Assembly: GCA_002869925.2 (NCBI GenBank)
Contig: NEWT02000029.1
Location: forward strand, 143,070 to 207,069
Direction of reading: 5' to 3'
DNA from: Nitrospira sp. CG24A
Lineage (GTDB): Bacteria; Nitrospirota; Nitrospiria; Nitrospirales; Nitrospiraceae
DNA: 64,000 bases
Shown in pieces: positions 17,524 through 25,136 of this stretch; position 1 is the first letter of the stretch; each line of letters starts with the position of its first letter. The position numbers and the translations under genes are program-made. Below the pieces are notes generated by a model that saw only the letters and a program-made list of their open reading frames with translations, was not told the DNA's origin and did no database searches.

Positions 17524-18543
17524 ATGCCACCCATCCATCGCATAGGAGTCATCGGAGCCGGTGCGTGGGGCACAGCTCTGGCGAAACATCTCGCGGAGAA
17601 AGGTCTCAGAACTCTGCTCTGGGCCTATGAACGAGAGGTGGTGGATGCCATTAACGGGAAACACGAGAATCCGGTCTTCCTGCCTGGTGTCTCGCTCCCT
17701 GCCTCGCTCGTGGCTACCGGGTCGTTGGTCGATATCACCCAACAGAGCGAGGGACTGCTCTTTGTGGTCCCGTCACATGTTGCACGTCCTGTGTTGCGTG
17801 AGCTGGTTCGATCTCTATCCACTCCACTCCCATTCGTCAGTGCGACGAAGGGGGTTGAAGAAGATACGTTGAATTTGATGACTCACGTCATGACCGACGT
17901 CCTTCCTCCGGCCATGCACCAGGGTCTTATGGTGTTGTCTGGCCCGAGCTTCGCCGCAGAAGTCTGCGCGGGGAAACCCGCGGTGGTCTGTTTAGCCGGA
18001 AAGAATGTGGAATTGGTCAAGACATTCCAAGCGGCGTTGATGACACCGTCCTTTCGGGTATATGCCGACAGCGATGTCTTGGGTGTTCAACTCGGCGGAG
18101 CACTCAAGAACGTGATGGCGCTTGCAGCCGGCGTGGTGGATGGATTGGGGCTCGGTCACAATGCGCGGGCGGCGTTGATCACGAGGGGATTAGCGGAGAT
18201 GGTGCGATTGGGTGTCGCGATGGGCGCGGATCCGCGAACGTTCTACGGACTATCCGGCGTCGGCGATTTGATGTTGACCTGCACGGGAGCGTTGAGCCGA
18301 AATCACACGGTCGGTGTTCGATTAGGGAAGGGTGAGCGGCTGGAGATGATCCTCGGCAGCATGCAGGCCGTGGCCGAAGGCGTGCGGACGGCGAAGGCGG
18401 CATTAGGACTTGCGCGACGCCATCGCGTCGACATGCCGATCGTGCAAGAGGTCAATGCGGTGTTGTTCGAGGAGAAATCGTGCCGCAAGGCAGTGACCGA
18501 TCTGATGGAGCGCGACGCCAAGCCGGAGAAAGGACAGTTATGA
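17524..18543 (+). CDS. gpsA: Glycerol-3-phosphate dehydrogenase [NAD(P)+]
   Basis: 339 residues. N-terminal Rossmann motif GAGAWG at residues 11-16, then PSHVARPVLREL, ATKGVEEDTLNLMTHV, SGPSFAAEVCAGKPAVV, and the substrate-binding GGALKNVMALAAGVVDGLGL with the conserved lysine. GpsA reduces dihydroxyacetone phosphate to sn-glycerol-3-phosphate for phospholipid synthesis. The stop overlaps the ATG of larB (ATGA), so translation is coupled. Confidence 0.97.
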   Translation: MPPIHRIGVIGAGAWGTALAKHLAEKGLRTLLWAYEREVVDAINGKHENPVFLPGVSLPASLVATGSLVDITQQSEGLLFVVPSHVARPVLRELVRSLSTPLPFVSATKGVEEDTLNLMTHVMTDVLPPAMHQGLMVLSGPSFAAEVCAGKPAVVCLAGKNVELVKTFQAALMTPSFRVYADSDVLGVQLGGALKNVMALAAGVVDGLGLGHNARAALITRGLAEMVRLGVAMGADPRTFYGLSGVGDLMLTCTGALSRNHTVGVRLGKGERLEMILGSMQAVAEGVRTAKAALGLARRHRVDMPIVQEVNAVLFEEKSCRKAVTDLMERDAKPEKGQL

Positions 18544-19298
18544 ATCCTGAAGCGCTTGAGCGACTGTTGACGGAGGTGCAGAAGGGGGCCTTGCCCGTGA
18601 AGGCGGCGATTGGGCAGCTCCGCACCTTGCCCTATGAGAATCTTGGATTTGCGTCCGTCGATCACCATCGGTCATTACGGCAGGGGTTTCCCGAAGTCAT
18701 TTTCTGCGAGGGAAAGACGTTGGTCCAGATTCGCGCTATAGCGAAGGCATTGTTGAAACACCATCGTCCGTTGTTGGCGACGCGCGCGACTCGGCAAGTG
18801 GCCATGCTCATCAAGCGGCTTGACCGTCGAGCGGTCTATCATGACGAGGCGCGCATCGTGTCGATCCGTGACCCGAAGCGGCGGCTGCAAGGGCATATTT
18901 TAGTGATGACCGCCGGCACCTCGGACATTCCTGTCGCAGAAGAAGCGAGAGTGACGGCGGAGGTGATGGGGAGCCGGGTTGAGACGCTCTATGATGTGGG
19001 CGTGGCCGGCATTCATCGGTTGCTAGAACGACAGAATCGGCTGATGCAAGCCCGGGTGGTGGTGGTAGCGGCCGGGATGGACGGAGTCTTGCCGAGCGTG
19101 GTCGGTGGGCTGGTTCCCTGCCCGGTCGTGGCTGTGCCGACAAGCCGGGGCTACGGCGCAAGTTTCGGTGGACTCGCTGCCTTATTGACGATGCTGAATT
19201 CCTGCGCGGCGGGGGTTGGGGTGATGAATATCGACAACGGCTTCGGGGCCGGCTGTCTTGCGCATCGCATCAATGTGCTGGGGCAGGCTGAAATGTAA
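18540..19298 (+). CDS. larB: Nickel-pincer cofactor biosynthesis protein LarB
   Basis: ATG 18540 overlaps the gpsA stop; this gives 252 residues, the normal LarB length, while the longer frame lies inside gpsA. Family segments: YENLGFASVDHHRSLRQGFP, VIFCEGKTLVQIRAIAKALL, GTSDIPVAEEARVTAEVMG, DVGVAGIHRLL, and CPVVAVPTSRGYGASFGG. LarB (related to PurE) carboxylates nicotinic acid adenine dinucleotide as the first step to the nickel pincer cofactor. larC follows at 20.2 kb; larE and larA are not in the window. Confidence 0.94.
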   Translation: MNPEALERLLTEVQKGALPVKAAIGQLRTLPYENLGFASVDHHRSLRQGFPEVIFCEGKTLVQIRAIAKALLKHHRPLLATRATRQVAMLIKRLDRRAVYHDEARIVSIRDPKRRLQGHILVMTAGTSDIPVAEEARVTAEVMGSRVETLYDVGVAGIHRLLERQNRLMQARVVVVAAGMDGVLPSVVGGLVPCPVVAVPTSRGYGASFGGLAALLTMLNSCAAGVGVMNIDNGFGAGCLAHRINVLGQAEM

Positions 19299-19375
19299 CA
19301 CGTGAAAAGTAAAAAGATAAGAGGTAAGTTTTTGGTGAGCACCTCTCACGTTTGACGGGTCACTTTTTACGGTTT
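19299..19375. repeat. Family E inverted repeat
   Basis: Left arm CACGTGAAAAGTAAAAAG and right arm GGGTCACTTTTTACGG lie between larB and the convergent secreted-protein gene. It resembles the copies at 6105 and 28330 and may terminate both transcripts. Confidence 0.55.
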
Positions 19376-19376
19376 G

Positions 19377-19928
19377 TTACTTCACTTCGATCATTCCCCG
19401 TTTCGGCCAGGAGACTATCTGCGTTCTGGGACCCTTCTCGCCGTTTGCCAGCAATTTGGCACGCACTTCGAACTGATAGGGGCCAGTTCCCGCCTGGATT
19501 TTCTTCTGGTCCAATCCGTCCCATGTCAGCAGAACAGAGACTTGCGGAGGGGTGGCACCGGAGGCCGAAGCCTGGTGCGGCTGCAGTGCAGTCCGCGTGG
19601 TCAGAAAACGGAGCGAGTTTTTCGACGGCGACGTGATGAATGAGGAGACTTCAAGCAGGGTGGCGCCGTCCAGTTCTTTGGGCAGCTGGACGACAGCAGA
19701 AAACTGCAATGAGCCGGATGCAATCAGATAAGGGTTGGGTGAAACATCCAGGTTGAGAATCTTCAGTTCCGGATCAGGGCGTGGAGCCCGTTGGGGTTTC
19801 GATTTTGCCAAAGCGTCAGCTGGGGCCGAGAGTGCCAGCGCGATGCAGAGGAGCATCCAGGCCATCCGACCAATCGAGGAACCGACCAGCGTTGAAGGGA
19901 GTGCGATTAAGGGCCGGAAGATTGTCAT
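19377..19928 (-). CDS. Secreted protein of unknown function
   Basis: The start is uncertain: ATG 19928 (183 residues) or ATG 19865 (162 residues, MAWMLLCIALALSAPADA, a clean signal peptide). The mature part PELKILNLDVSPNPYLIASG and ELDGATLLEVSSFITSPSKN suggests a beta-rich periplasmic or surface domain, possibly immunoglobulin-like. No family recognised. It separates larB from larC on the opposite strand. Confidence 0.62.
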   Translation of the reverse strand: MTIFRPLIALPSTLVGSSIGRMAWMLLCIALALSAPADALAKSKPQRAPRPDPELKILNLDVSPNPYLIASGSLQFSAVVQLPKELDGATLLEVSSFITSPSKNSLRFLTTRTALQPHQASASGATPPQVSVLLTWDGLDQKKIQAGTGPYQFEVRAKLLANGEKGPRTQIVSWPKRGMIEVK

Positions 19929-20233
19929 AGGGGATTCGCGCGTCACGAGATTGTTGGTGCGAAAAATCAAGACGTAGGGTGAGTTCACTGGGGATAACAC
20001 AGCGTTGATAGGCTGTCAATGTATTCGACCAAAGATACATGAGCGTGGCTGATTCCCTGATGAAATTGATCAATCGTCAATGAATCAACAGGATCTGCTT
20101 CACGCGAAACACTCGTGCTCTGTGCGATCGCGACGAGCGATCATGAGCCTTCAGACCTTCTGGGCCGATTGCCGTTCGCAGGCCGCTTGGGTAAGATACG
20201 CGCGGTCAAAATTGAGCAGGGGAAAGGACGCAT

Positions 20234-21439
20234 ATGGGCGCGCATCTCCATTTCGATTGTTATTCGGGTATTAGCGGCGACATGACTCTTGGTGCGCTTG
20301 TCGATGTGGGAGTCCCGTTTTCTGACTTGGTGGGCGGGCTGAAGCGACTCCGGCTTTCAGGGTTCACGCTGCGGAAGCGGCGGGTGCATCGCGCGGCGAT
20401 CCATGCCACGAAAGTAGATGTGGTGATCACGTCAGGATTGAGCAAGCCGCTCTCGCTTCATCGGATCCATGCCATCCTCTCCGCGAGTCGGCTCTCCGAC
20501 AAGATCAAGGCGCAGAGCCGATCAGTGTTCGATCGATTGGCCGAAGCAGAAGGGCATGCCCATCGTGTGTCAAAGGACCATGTCCATTTTCATGAAGTCG
20601 GTGTCCTGGATTCGTTTGTCGATATCGTCGGCGGGCTGATCTGCTGCGATCTGTTGGGCGTGACACGTGTGACGTCTTCTCCCGTCAATGTTGGAGCGGG
20701 GACGCTGCAATCCGCTCACGGGATATTACCGGCGCCCGGTCCGGCAGTGGCTATTCTGGCAAAAGGGGTTCCGATCTACAGCGCCGGTCCTCCTCGCGAG
20801 CTCACCACGCCGACCGGCATGGCCCTGTTGCGCACGCTGACGTCTGAGTTCGGCCCCATGCCGGTGATGACGCCGACTGCCATCGGTTATGGAGCAGGCG
20901 ATGCCGATCCCGACGGCTGGCCGAATGCTCTGCGGGTGTTTCTCTCCAACCCGCCGTCCCGAGGAGTGCGCGAGCGGGATACCGTGCTGGAGCTTGAAAC
21001 GAACCTCGACGATGTGAACCCGCAAACGTACGAATATGTGATGGAGCAGCTCTTCGCATGTGGGGCGCTCGATGTGACGCTGGCGCCGGTCATCATGAAA
21101 CGTGGGCGCCCCGGCATCGTGCTGACCTGTCTTGCAGCCCCGGCACAGCAGGATCGGATTCTTGATGTCCTGTTTCAGGAAACGACGGCATTGGGAGTCA
21201 GGATTCGTGAAGTGGCGCGACAGATTCTTCCTCGAAGGTTTGTCTCGGTGAAGGTGCGAGGGGGAGTCGTTCGGATGAAGATAGCCGATGTGAGCAAGAC
21301 AACGGCTAAAGCGGCTCCGGAATATCTCGATTGCAAGCGGATAGCCGAACGAACGGGCCGTCCTGTCAAGGAGGTGCTCGAAGACGCGGCCCATGCCTAT
21401 GCCACGAAACGGGTCGTTCGGCCGACGGGCCGGGAATGA
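20234..21439 (+). CDS. larC: Nickel insertion protein LarC
   Basis: 401 residues, ATG 20234. The start AHLHFDCYSGISGDMTLGAL is the LarC signature. Other conserved parts: VHFHEVGVLDSFVDIVGG, VNVGAGTLQSAHGILPAP, ELTTPTGMALLRTL, LETNLDDVNPQTYEYVMEQL, and MKRGRPGIVLTCL. LarC inserts nickel into the pyridinium bis-thiocarboxylate scaffold in a CTP-dependent reaction. It is a single continuous frame here, unlike lactobacilli where it is made by frameshifting. The stop overlaps the start of the next gene. Confidence 0.95.
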   Translation: MGAHLHFDCYSGISGDMTLGALVDVGVPFSDLVGGLKRLRLSGFTLRKRRVHRAAIHATKVDVVITSGLSKPLSLHRIHAILSASRLSDKIKAQSRSVFDRLAEAEGHAHRVSKDHVHFHEVGVLDSFVDIVGGLICCDLLGVTRVTSSPVNVGAGTLQSAHGILPAPGPAVAILAKGVPIYSAGPPRELTTPTGMALLRTLTSEFGPMPVMTPTAIGYGAGDADPDGWPNALRVFLSNPPSRGVRERDTVLELETNLDDVNPQTYEYVMEQLFACGALDVTLAPVIMKRGRPGIVLTCLAAPAQQDRILDVLFQETTALGVRIREVARQILPRRFVSVKVRGGVVRMKIADVSKTTAKAAPEYLDCKRIAERTGRPVKEVLEDAAHAYATKRVVRPTGRE

Positions 21440-22440
21440 CGGTCCTACTCTATACCCTTCTGTTTCTTGTATCCGTCGGGGTGACGCTCGGCGCCTGCAC
21501 ACTCTTCACAAACGCCATTGAGTGGGTGGGCAAACGATTTAATCTGTCCGAAGGCGCAGTCGGCGGGGTGTTGGCAGCCATCGGCACCACACTTCCCGAA
21601 ACGTCGATTCCCGTCATCGCCATTTTTTTCGGGGACAGCCGTGCCGAAGCAGAGGTGGGTTTGGGTGCGATCCTCGGCGCGCCCTTCATGCTGACGACCC
21701 TCGTGATCCCCATCTTAGCCGTCTTGCTGATGGTGTATGCAGGATTGGGGAAGCGGACCGCCGCTTTCCGATTGAACTATCGCGATGTGAGGGGCGATCT
21801 CTCCTTCTTTGTGGCGGCCTACAGCGTCGCGCTGGCCTGTGTGTTTATTCCGTCTCGACTGGCGCACGCCTGTGCCGCCGTCGGGTTGATGGGTCTCTAC
21901 CTCTATTACGTCAAGTTGAAGTTCAGTGAGACGGATGAGGAGGGGGGCGAAGGGGGACTTGAGCCGCTCCTTTTTGCCAGGAAGTCGGCCATTCCGTCGT
22001 TTGGGGTCATCGGTCTTCAAGCCATCATCGGCCTGGCCGGGCTCGCGCTCGGCGCGCATCTCTTCGTGCTCGCCGCCGAAACGATAGCATATGCCTTGTC
22101 GATTTCTCCATTGATTCTGGCCCTCCTCGTTGCGCCTTTGGCGACCGAGTTGCCTGAGATGTCCAACAGTTTTCTCTGGCTTTATCGAAAGAAAGATCGC
22201 TTGGCGATAGGGAACGTCACCGGCGCGATCGTCTTTCAAGGCACCATTCCGGTCTCGATCGGGCTGTTGGGGACGGACTGGACCCTCGCGCCAACGGCAT
22301 TGATTACGATGGTGCTCGCAGTGACCGCTGCCACGTTCTTGTTGGCACAGGCGGCGTGGGGTGCTCTCTGGCGACCCTGGTTGCTGAGCGGGAGCGCCAT
22401 CCTTTATATAGGGTATGTGGTGTATCTGTACTGGGTCTAA
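21436..22440 (+). CDS. Sodium/calcium exchanger family membrane protein
   Basis: ATG 21436 overlaps the larC stop (ATGA); 334 residues, about ten membrane segments. Both halves carry the alpha-repeat motif of the CaCA superfamily: AIGTTLPETSIPVIAIF near residue 50 and APLATELPEMSN in the second half, with the key glutamates. Such proteins exchange Ca2+ (or other cations) for Na+ or H+. Coupling to larC raises the possibility of a divalent-metal link, but that is only inference. Confidence 0.85.
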   Translation: MTVLLYTLLFLVSVGVTLGACTLFTNAIEWVGKRFNLSEGAVGGVLAAIGTTLPETSIPVIAIFFGDSRAEAEVGLGAILGAPFMLTTLVIPILAVLLMVYAGLGKRTAAFRLNYRDVRGDLSFFVAAYSVALACVFIPSRLAHACAAVGLMGLYLYYVKLKFSETDEEGGEGGLEPLLFARKSAIPSFGVIGLQAIIGLAGLALGAHLFVLAAETIAYALSISPLILALLVAPLATELPEMSNSFLWLYRKKDRLAIGNVTGAIVFQGTIPVSIGLLGTDWTLAPTALITMVLAVTAATFLLAQAAWGALWRPWLLSGSAILYIGYVVYLYWV

Positions 22441-22563
22441 GTAGGATGCTGAAAAAGTCCGCCAGCTTTGTTCTCGCATCGCTCAGAGGCTCAACGTACC
22501 GCAAGGGTACGCCTCGCCTCCTCGCTCGCTGCGGCCGCGCTGAACGGCCTTTTTGAGCATCCT
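22441..22563. repeat. Family A hairpin repeat (A7)
   Basis: Begins at the stop of the exchanger gene: AGGATGCTGAAAAAGTCC pairs with GGCCTTTTTGAGCATCCT. Central stem GTACC/GGTAC. Confidence 0.85.
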
Positions 22564-22588
22564 ATGTAACGAGTGATTGGTGAAGGGT

Positions 22589-23617
22589 ATGAATGTGAAG
22601 AAAAACATGACGAGATCGAAAGACAAACCGCTTCTTGGAATCACCATGGGAGATCCTGCCGGAATCGGCCCGGAGGTGATTGCGAAGGCCTTAGCGGAAC
22701 AATCGTTGCGGCGACTGTGTCGTCCGATTGTTATCGGTTCGTTCCCGGTCATGCAGCAGACGGTGAAGAGTCTCAATCTCCGTTTGAACGTGATCCGCGT
22801 GGAAGGTCACGAGACGGTGCCTCCGCGGCTGAACCAGCTCGCCGTGTTGGACCCACTCGATCATCCGCTTGGACGGTTCCCGCGTGGAGTGGCGGCGCCT
22901 CTCACTGGAGCGGCGTCCGTACTGTTCATCAAGAAAGCCGTGGAGCTTGCGCAGCTTGGTTGTATTGACGGCATCGTGACCGCGCCGATCAACAAAGAAG
23001 CGATCAACCTGGCAGGCTGTCATTTCCCCGGCCATACGGAATTGCTCGCAGACCTGACGGCGACACCGGAATCCGGCATGATGATCGTCGGCGGCCCGCT
23101 ACGGATTATGTTTGTGACGACCCACGTCGCGATCAAGGATTTACCGGCACTCCTCACTCAGGCCAAGATCGAAAAAGCGATCAGGTTGGCTCATTTGGCA
23201 CTACGAGATTTGTTCGGAATAAAGAAGCCGAGAGTCGGTGTTGCCGCGTTGAACCCTCATGCCGGAGAACATGGACTATTCGGAGACGAAGAGTCGCGTG
23301 TCATTCTTCCTGCGGCTCGTGCAGCGCAGGCTCAGGGGATTCGTGCCAGCGATCCTTTACCGGCTGATACGCTGTTCGGCAAGGCGGCGAGAGGCGACTA
23401 CGACGGTGTGGTGGCTCTGTACCACGACCAGGGGCTCATTCCTTTAAAGCTTGTCGCCTTCGGCGCCTGCGTCAATTTGACGGTGGGGTTGCCGATCATT
23501 CGTACCTCGGTCGATCACGGCACGGCATTCGATATTGTCGGGAAGGGTGTGGCGGATCCCGGCAGTCTCATCGAGGCGATCACGCTAGCTGCCACGTTAG
23601 CCAAAAGACGTTGGTGA
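22589..23617 (+). CDS. pdxA: 4-hydroxythreonine-4-phosphate dehydrogenase PdxA
   Basis: ATG 22589 chosen (342 residues); TTG 22577 and ATG 22607 are alternatives. The family start PLLGITMGDPAGIGPEVI is present, followed by GIVTAPINKEAINLAG, CHFPGHTELLADLT, the metal-binding histidines, ALNPHAGEHGLFGDEE, and LYHDQGLIPLKLVAF near the C-terminus. PdxA oxidises 4-phosphohydroxy-threonine in the DXP-independent half of pyridoxal 5'-phosphate synthesis. Confidence 0.95.
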   Translation: MNVKKNMTRSKDKPLLGITMGDPAGIGPEVIAKALAEQSLRRLCRPIVIGSFPVMQQTVKSLNLRLNVIRVEGHETVPPRLNQLAVLDPLDHPLGRFPRGVAAPLTGAASVLFIKKAVELAQLGCIDGIVTAPINKEAINLAGCHFPGHTELLADLTATPESGMMIVGGPLRIMFVTTHVAIKDLPALLTQAKIEKAIRLAHLALRDLFGIKKPRVGVAALNPHAGEHGLFGDEESRVILPAARAAQAQGIRASDPLPADTLFGKAARGDYDGVVALYHDQGLIPLKLVAFGACVNLTVGLPIIRTSVDHGTAFDIVGKGVADPGSLIEAITLAATLAKRRW

Positions 23618-23704
23618 GAAGTTTGTTTGGTTGTCCGAAACTTCAACGAAATAAACCAAATAAACTAAACAAACCAAATAGACCATCCCACGAGGAGCCC
23701 ATTG

Positions 23705-24031
23705 ATGACCAACCAATCGGAAGCCACGCGCGACATGCTTCAGAAGCAGTTGAAGGAATTGGATCAGATTTTCCAAGAGACCATGGAGACTCTCAATACC
23801 GTTGCCGGAGCCGAACGAGTGGCAAAATGGAAAGCGCGGACGAGTGCCCTTATCGCTGAATCCCTGGGCCAGAAAGAAGGGCAAAAGTTTGCCGCCTTAC
23901 AGCCGGGACCCTCATTTACCAACGATCTGGTTGAAGAGTTCACCGATCTCATCGACTATTTCAGAAATCCACTCACCGACTTGGCGAAACAACTCGCGCA
24001 TACGACTCCTCGCCCTTCCAGTGGGACTTGA
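23705..24031 (+). CDS. Small helical protein of unknown function
   Basis: 108 residues; GAGGAG precedes the ATG at 23705. The sequence is almost all helical and acidic (LQKQLKELDQIFQETMETLN, VEEFTDLIDYFRNPLTDLAK). No recognised domain. It lies between pdxA and rsmA on the same strand with four bases to the latter, so it is probably co-expressed with the rRNA methyltransferase gene. Confidence 0.7.
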   Translation: MTNQSEATRDMLQKQLKELDQIFQETMETLNTVAGAERVAKWKARTSALIAESLGQKEGQKFAALQPGPSFTNDLVEEFTDLIDYFRNPLTDLAKQLAHTTPRPSSGT

Positions 24032-24034
24032 CCG

Positions 24035-24829
24035 GTGTTGATCCCGGATCTTCCGACGCCGAACAAACGGCTCGGTCAAAATTTTCTCATTGATCCCAAC
24101 ATCGTGCGAAAAATCGTTGCGCTGGCGGAACTAAGCCCCAACGATCAAGTGTTGGAAATCGGTCCAGGTCGCGGAATTCTGACGGAGGCGCTGAGTCGTA
24201 CCGCCGGCCAGGTCACGGCAATCGAAGTGGATTCACGGCTTCATGCCTATCTCGAAACGAAGCAGGCGGAGCTTCCGAATGTGGAATTGGTCTGTGATGA
24301 TGCGTTGGCGTACCCGGTCGAGAGCTTGCCGATGGGGACGGTCGTTGTAGCCAATCTGCCCTACTACATTTCGACTCCGTTGCTGTTTCGATTACTCGAC
24401 CAGCGGGGCCGGTTTCCCCGGATGGTGCTGATGTTGCAGGACGAAGTGGCTGATCGATTGGTGGCACAGCCGGGCGGGTCGGACTACGGGGTGCTCTCCG
24501 TCATGGCGCAGTATGCAGCAGACATCACGAAAGCGTTTCGCGTTTCCGCCCAATGTTTCCGCCCCAGACCTGACGTGGCTTCGGCGGTGGTGCGGTTACG
24601 CATGAAAGACCGTACGAGGCTTAGCCGGCAGGAAGAAGTCGCATTTCGCGCGCTCGTGAAAGCAGCGTTTGCGCATCGGAGGAAAACGCTTGTGAATTCC
24701 CTCCGCGACGAAGGGTATGCACTTCATTCTGTGACCGAAACAGTACAGCGGTTGGATATTGCTTCTACCCGTAGAGCCGAGACGTTGTCGGTTGAGGAGT
24801 TTCTCCAGCTCGCTCTCGCACTCGATTGA
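24035..24829 (+). CDS. rsmA: 16S rRNA (adenine(1518/1519)-N6)-dimethyltransferase RsmA (KsgA)
   Basis: 264 residues, GTG 24035. Motifs: KRLGQNFLIDPNIVRKIV, SAM-binding VLEIGPGRGILTEAL, and the catalytic NLPYYISTPLLF (motif IV). KsgA dimethylates two adjacent adenines in helix 45 of 16S rRNA as a late checkpoint of small-subunit assembly. The co-location with pdxA is a common arrangement (pdxA-ksgA). Confidence 0.95.
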   Translation: MLIPDLPTPNKRLGQNFLIDPNIVRKIVALAELSPNDQVLEIGPGRGILTEALSRTAGQVTAIEVDSRLHAYLETKQAELPNVELVCDDALAYPVESLPMGTVVVANLPYYISTPLLFRLLDQRGRFPRMVLMLQDEVADRLVAQPGGSDYGVLSVMAQYAADITKAFRVSAQCFRPRPDVASAVVRLRMKDRTRLSRQEEVAFRALVKAAFAHRRKTLVNSLRDEGYALHSVTETVQRLDIASTRRAETLSVEEFLQLALALD

Positions 24830-24843
24830 CGAGGTGCATCCAT

Positions 24844-25085
24844 GTAAATGATCCTTCCAAGCTCGCTCGTTGTTTCTCCAGGGATGGGGGCTGATTGATC
24901 TCCCACTGCGCGCGTCTTCCCAATTCTTCGTTTTTTAAAAGGGTAGCCTGGGCGATCCTCGATTGCGCGCGTCGAACGAGCACATTCTTATCGTGCGCGT
25001 TCCGCGAGCAGGAGGACGGCCAGGCTACCCTTCCCCTCCTTCCGCGACCGCGCGTTGCGCGAGCACAGAACATCATCAGGCTCCA
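24844..25085. repeat. Family B palindromic repeats (B3)
   Basis: Long arms GGGTAGCCTGGGCGATCCTC (24941-24960) and GGAGGACGGCCAGGCTACCC (25011-25030) pair around a GCGCGC core with a CGAACGAGCACATTCTTATCG loop region. Half-elements flank it on both sides. No gene is visible between rsmA and ftsK. Confidence 0.78.
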
Positions 25086-25136
25086 TCCCTCCTCTTTGTT
25101 TGAAATGACCGAATCCCTGTGCTAGCATCACGATCT

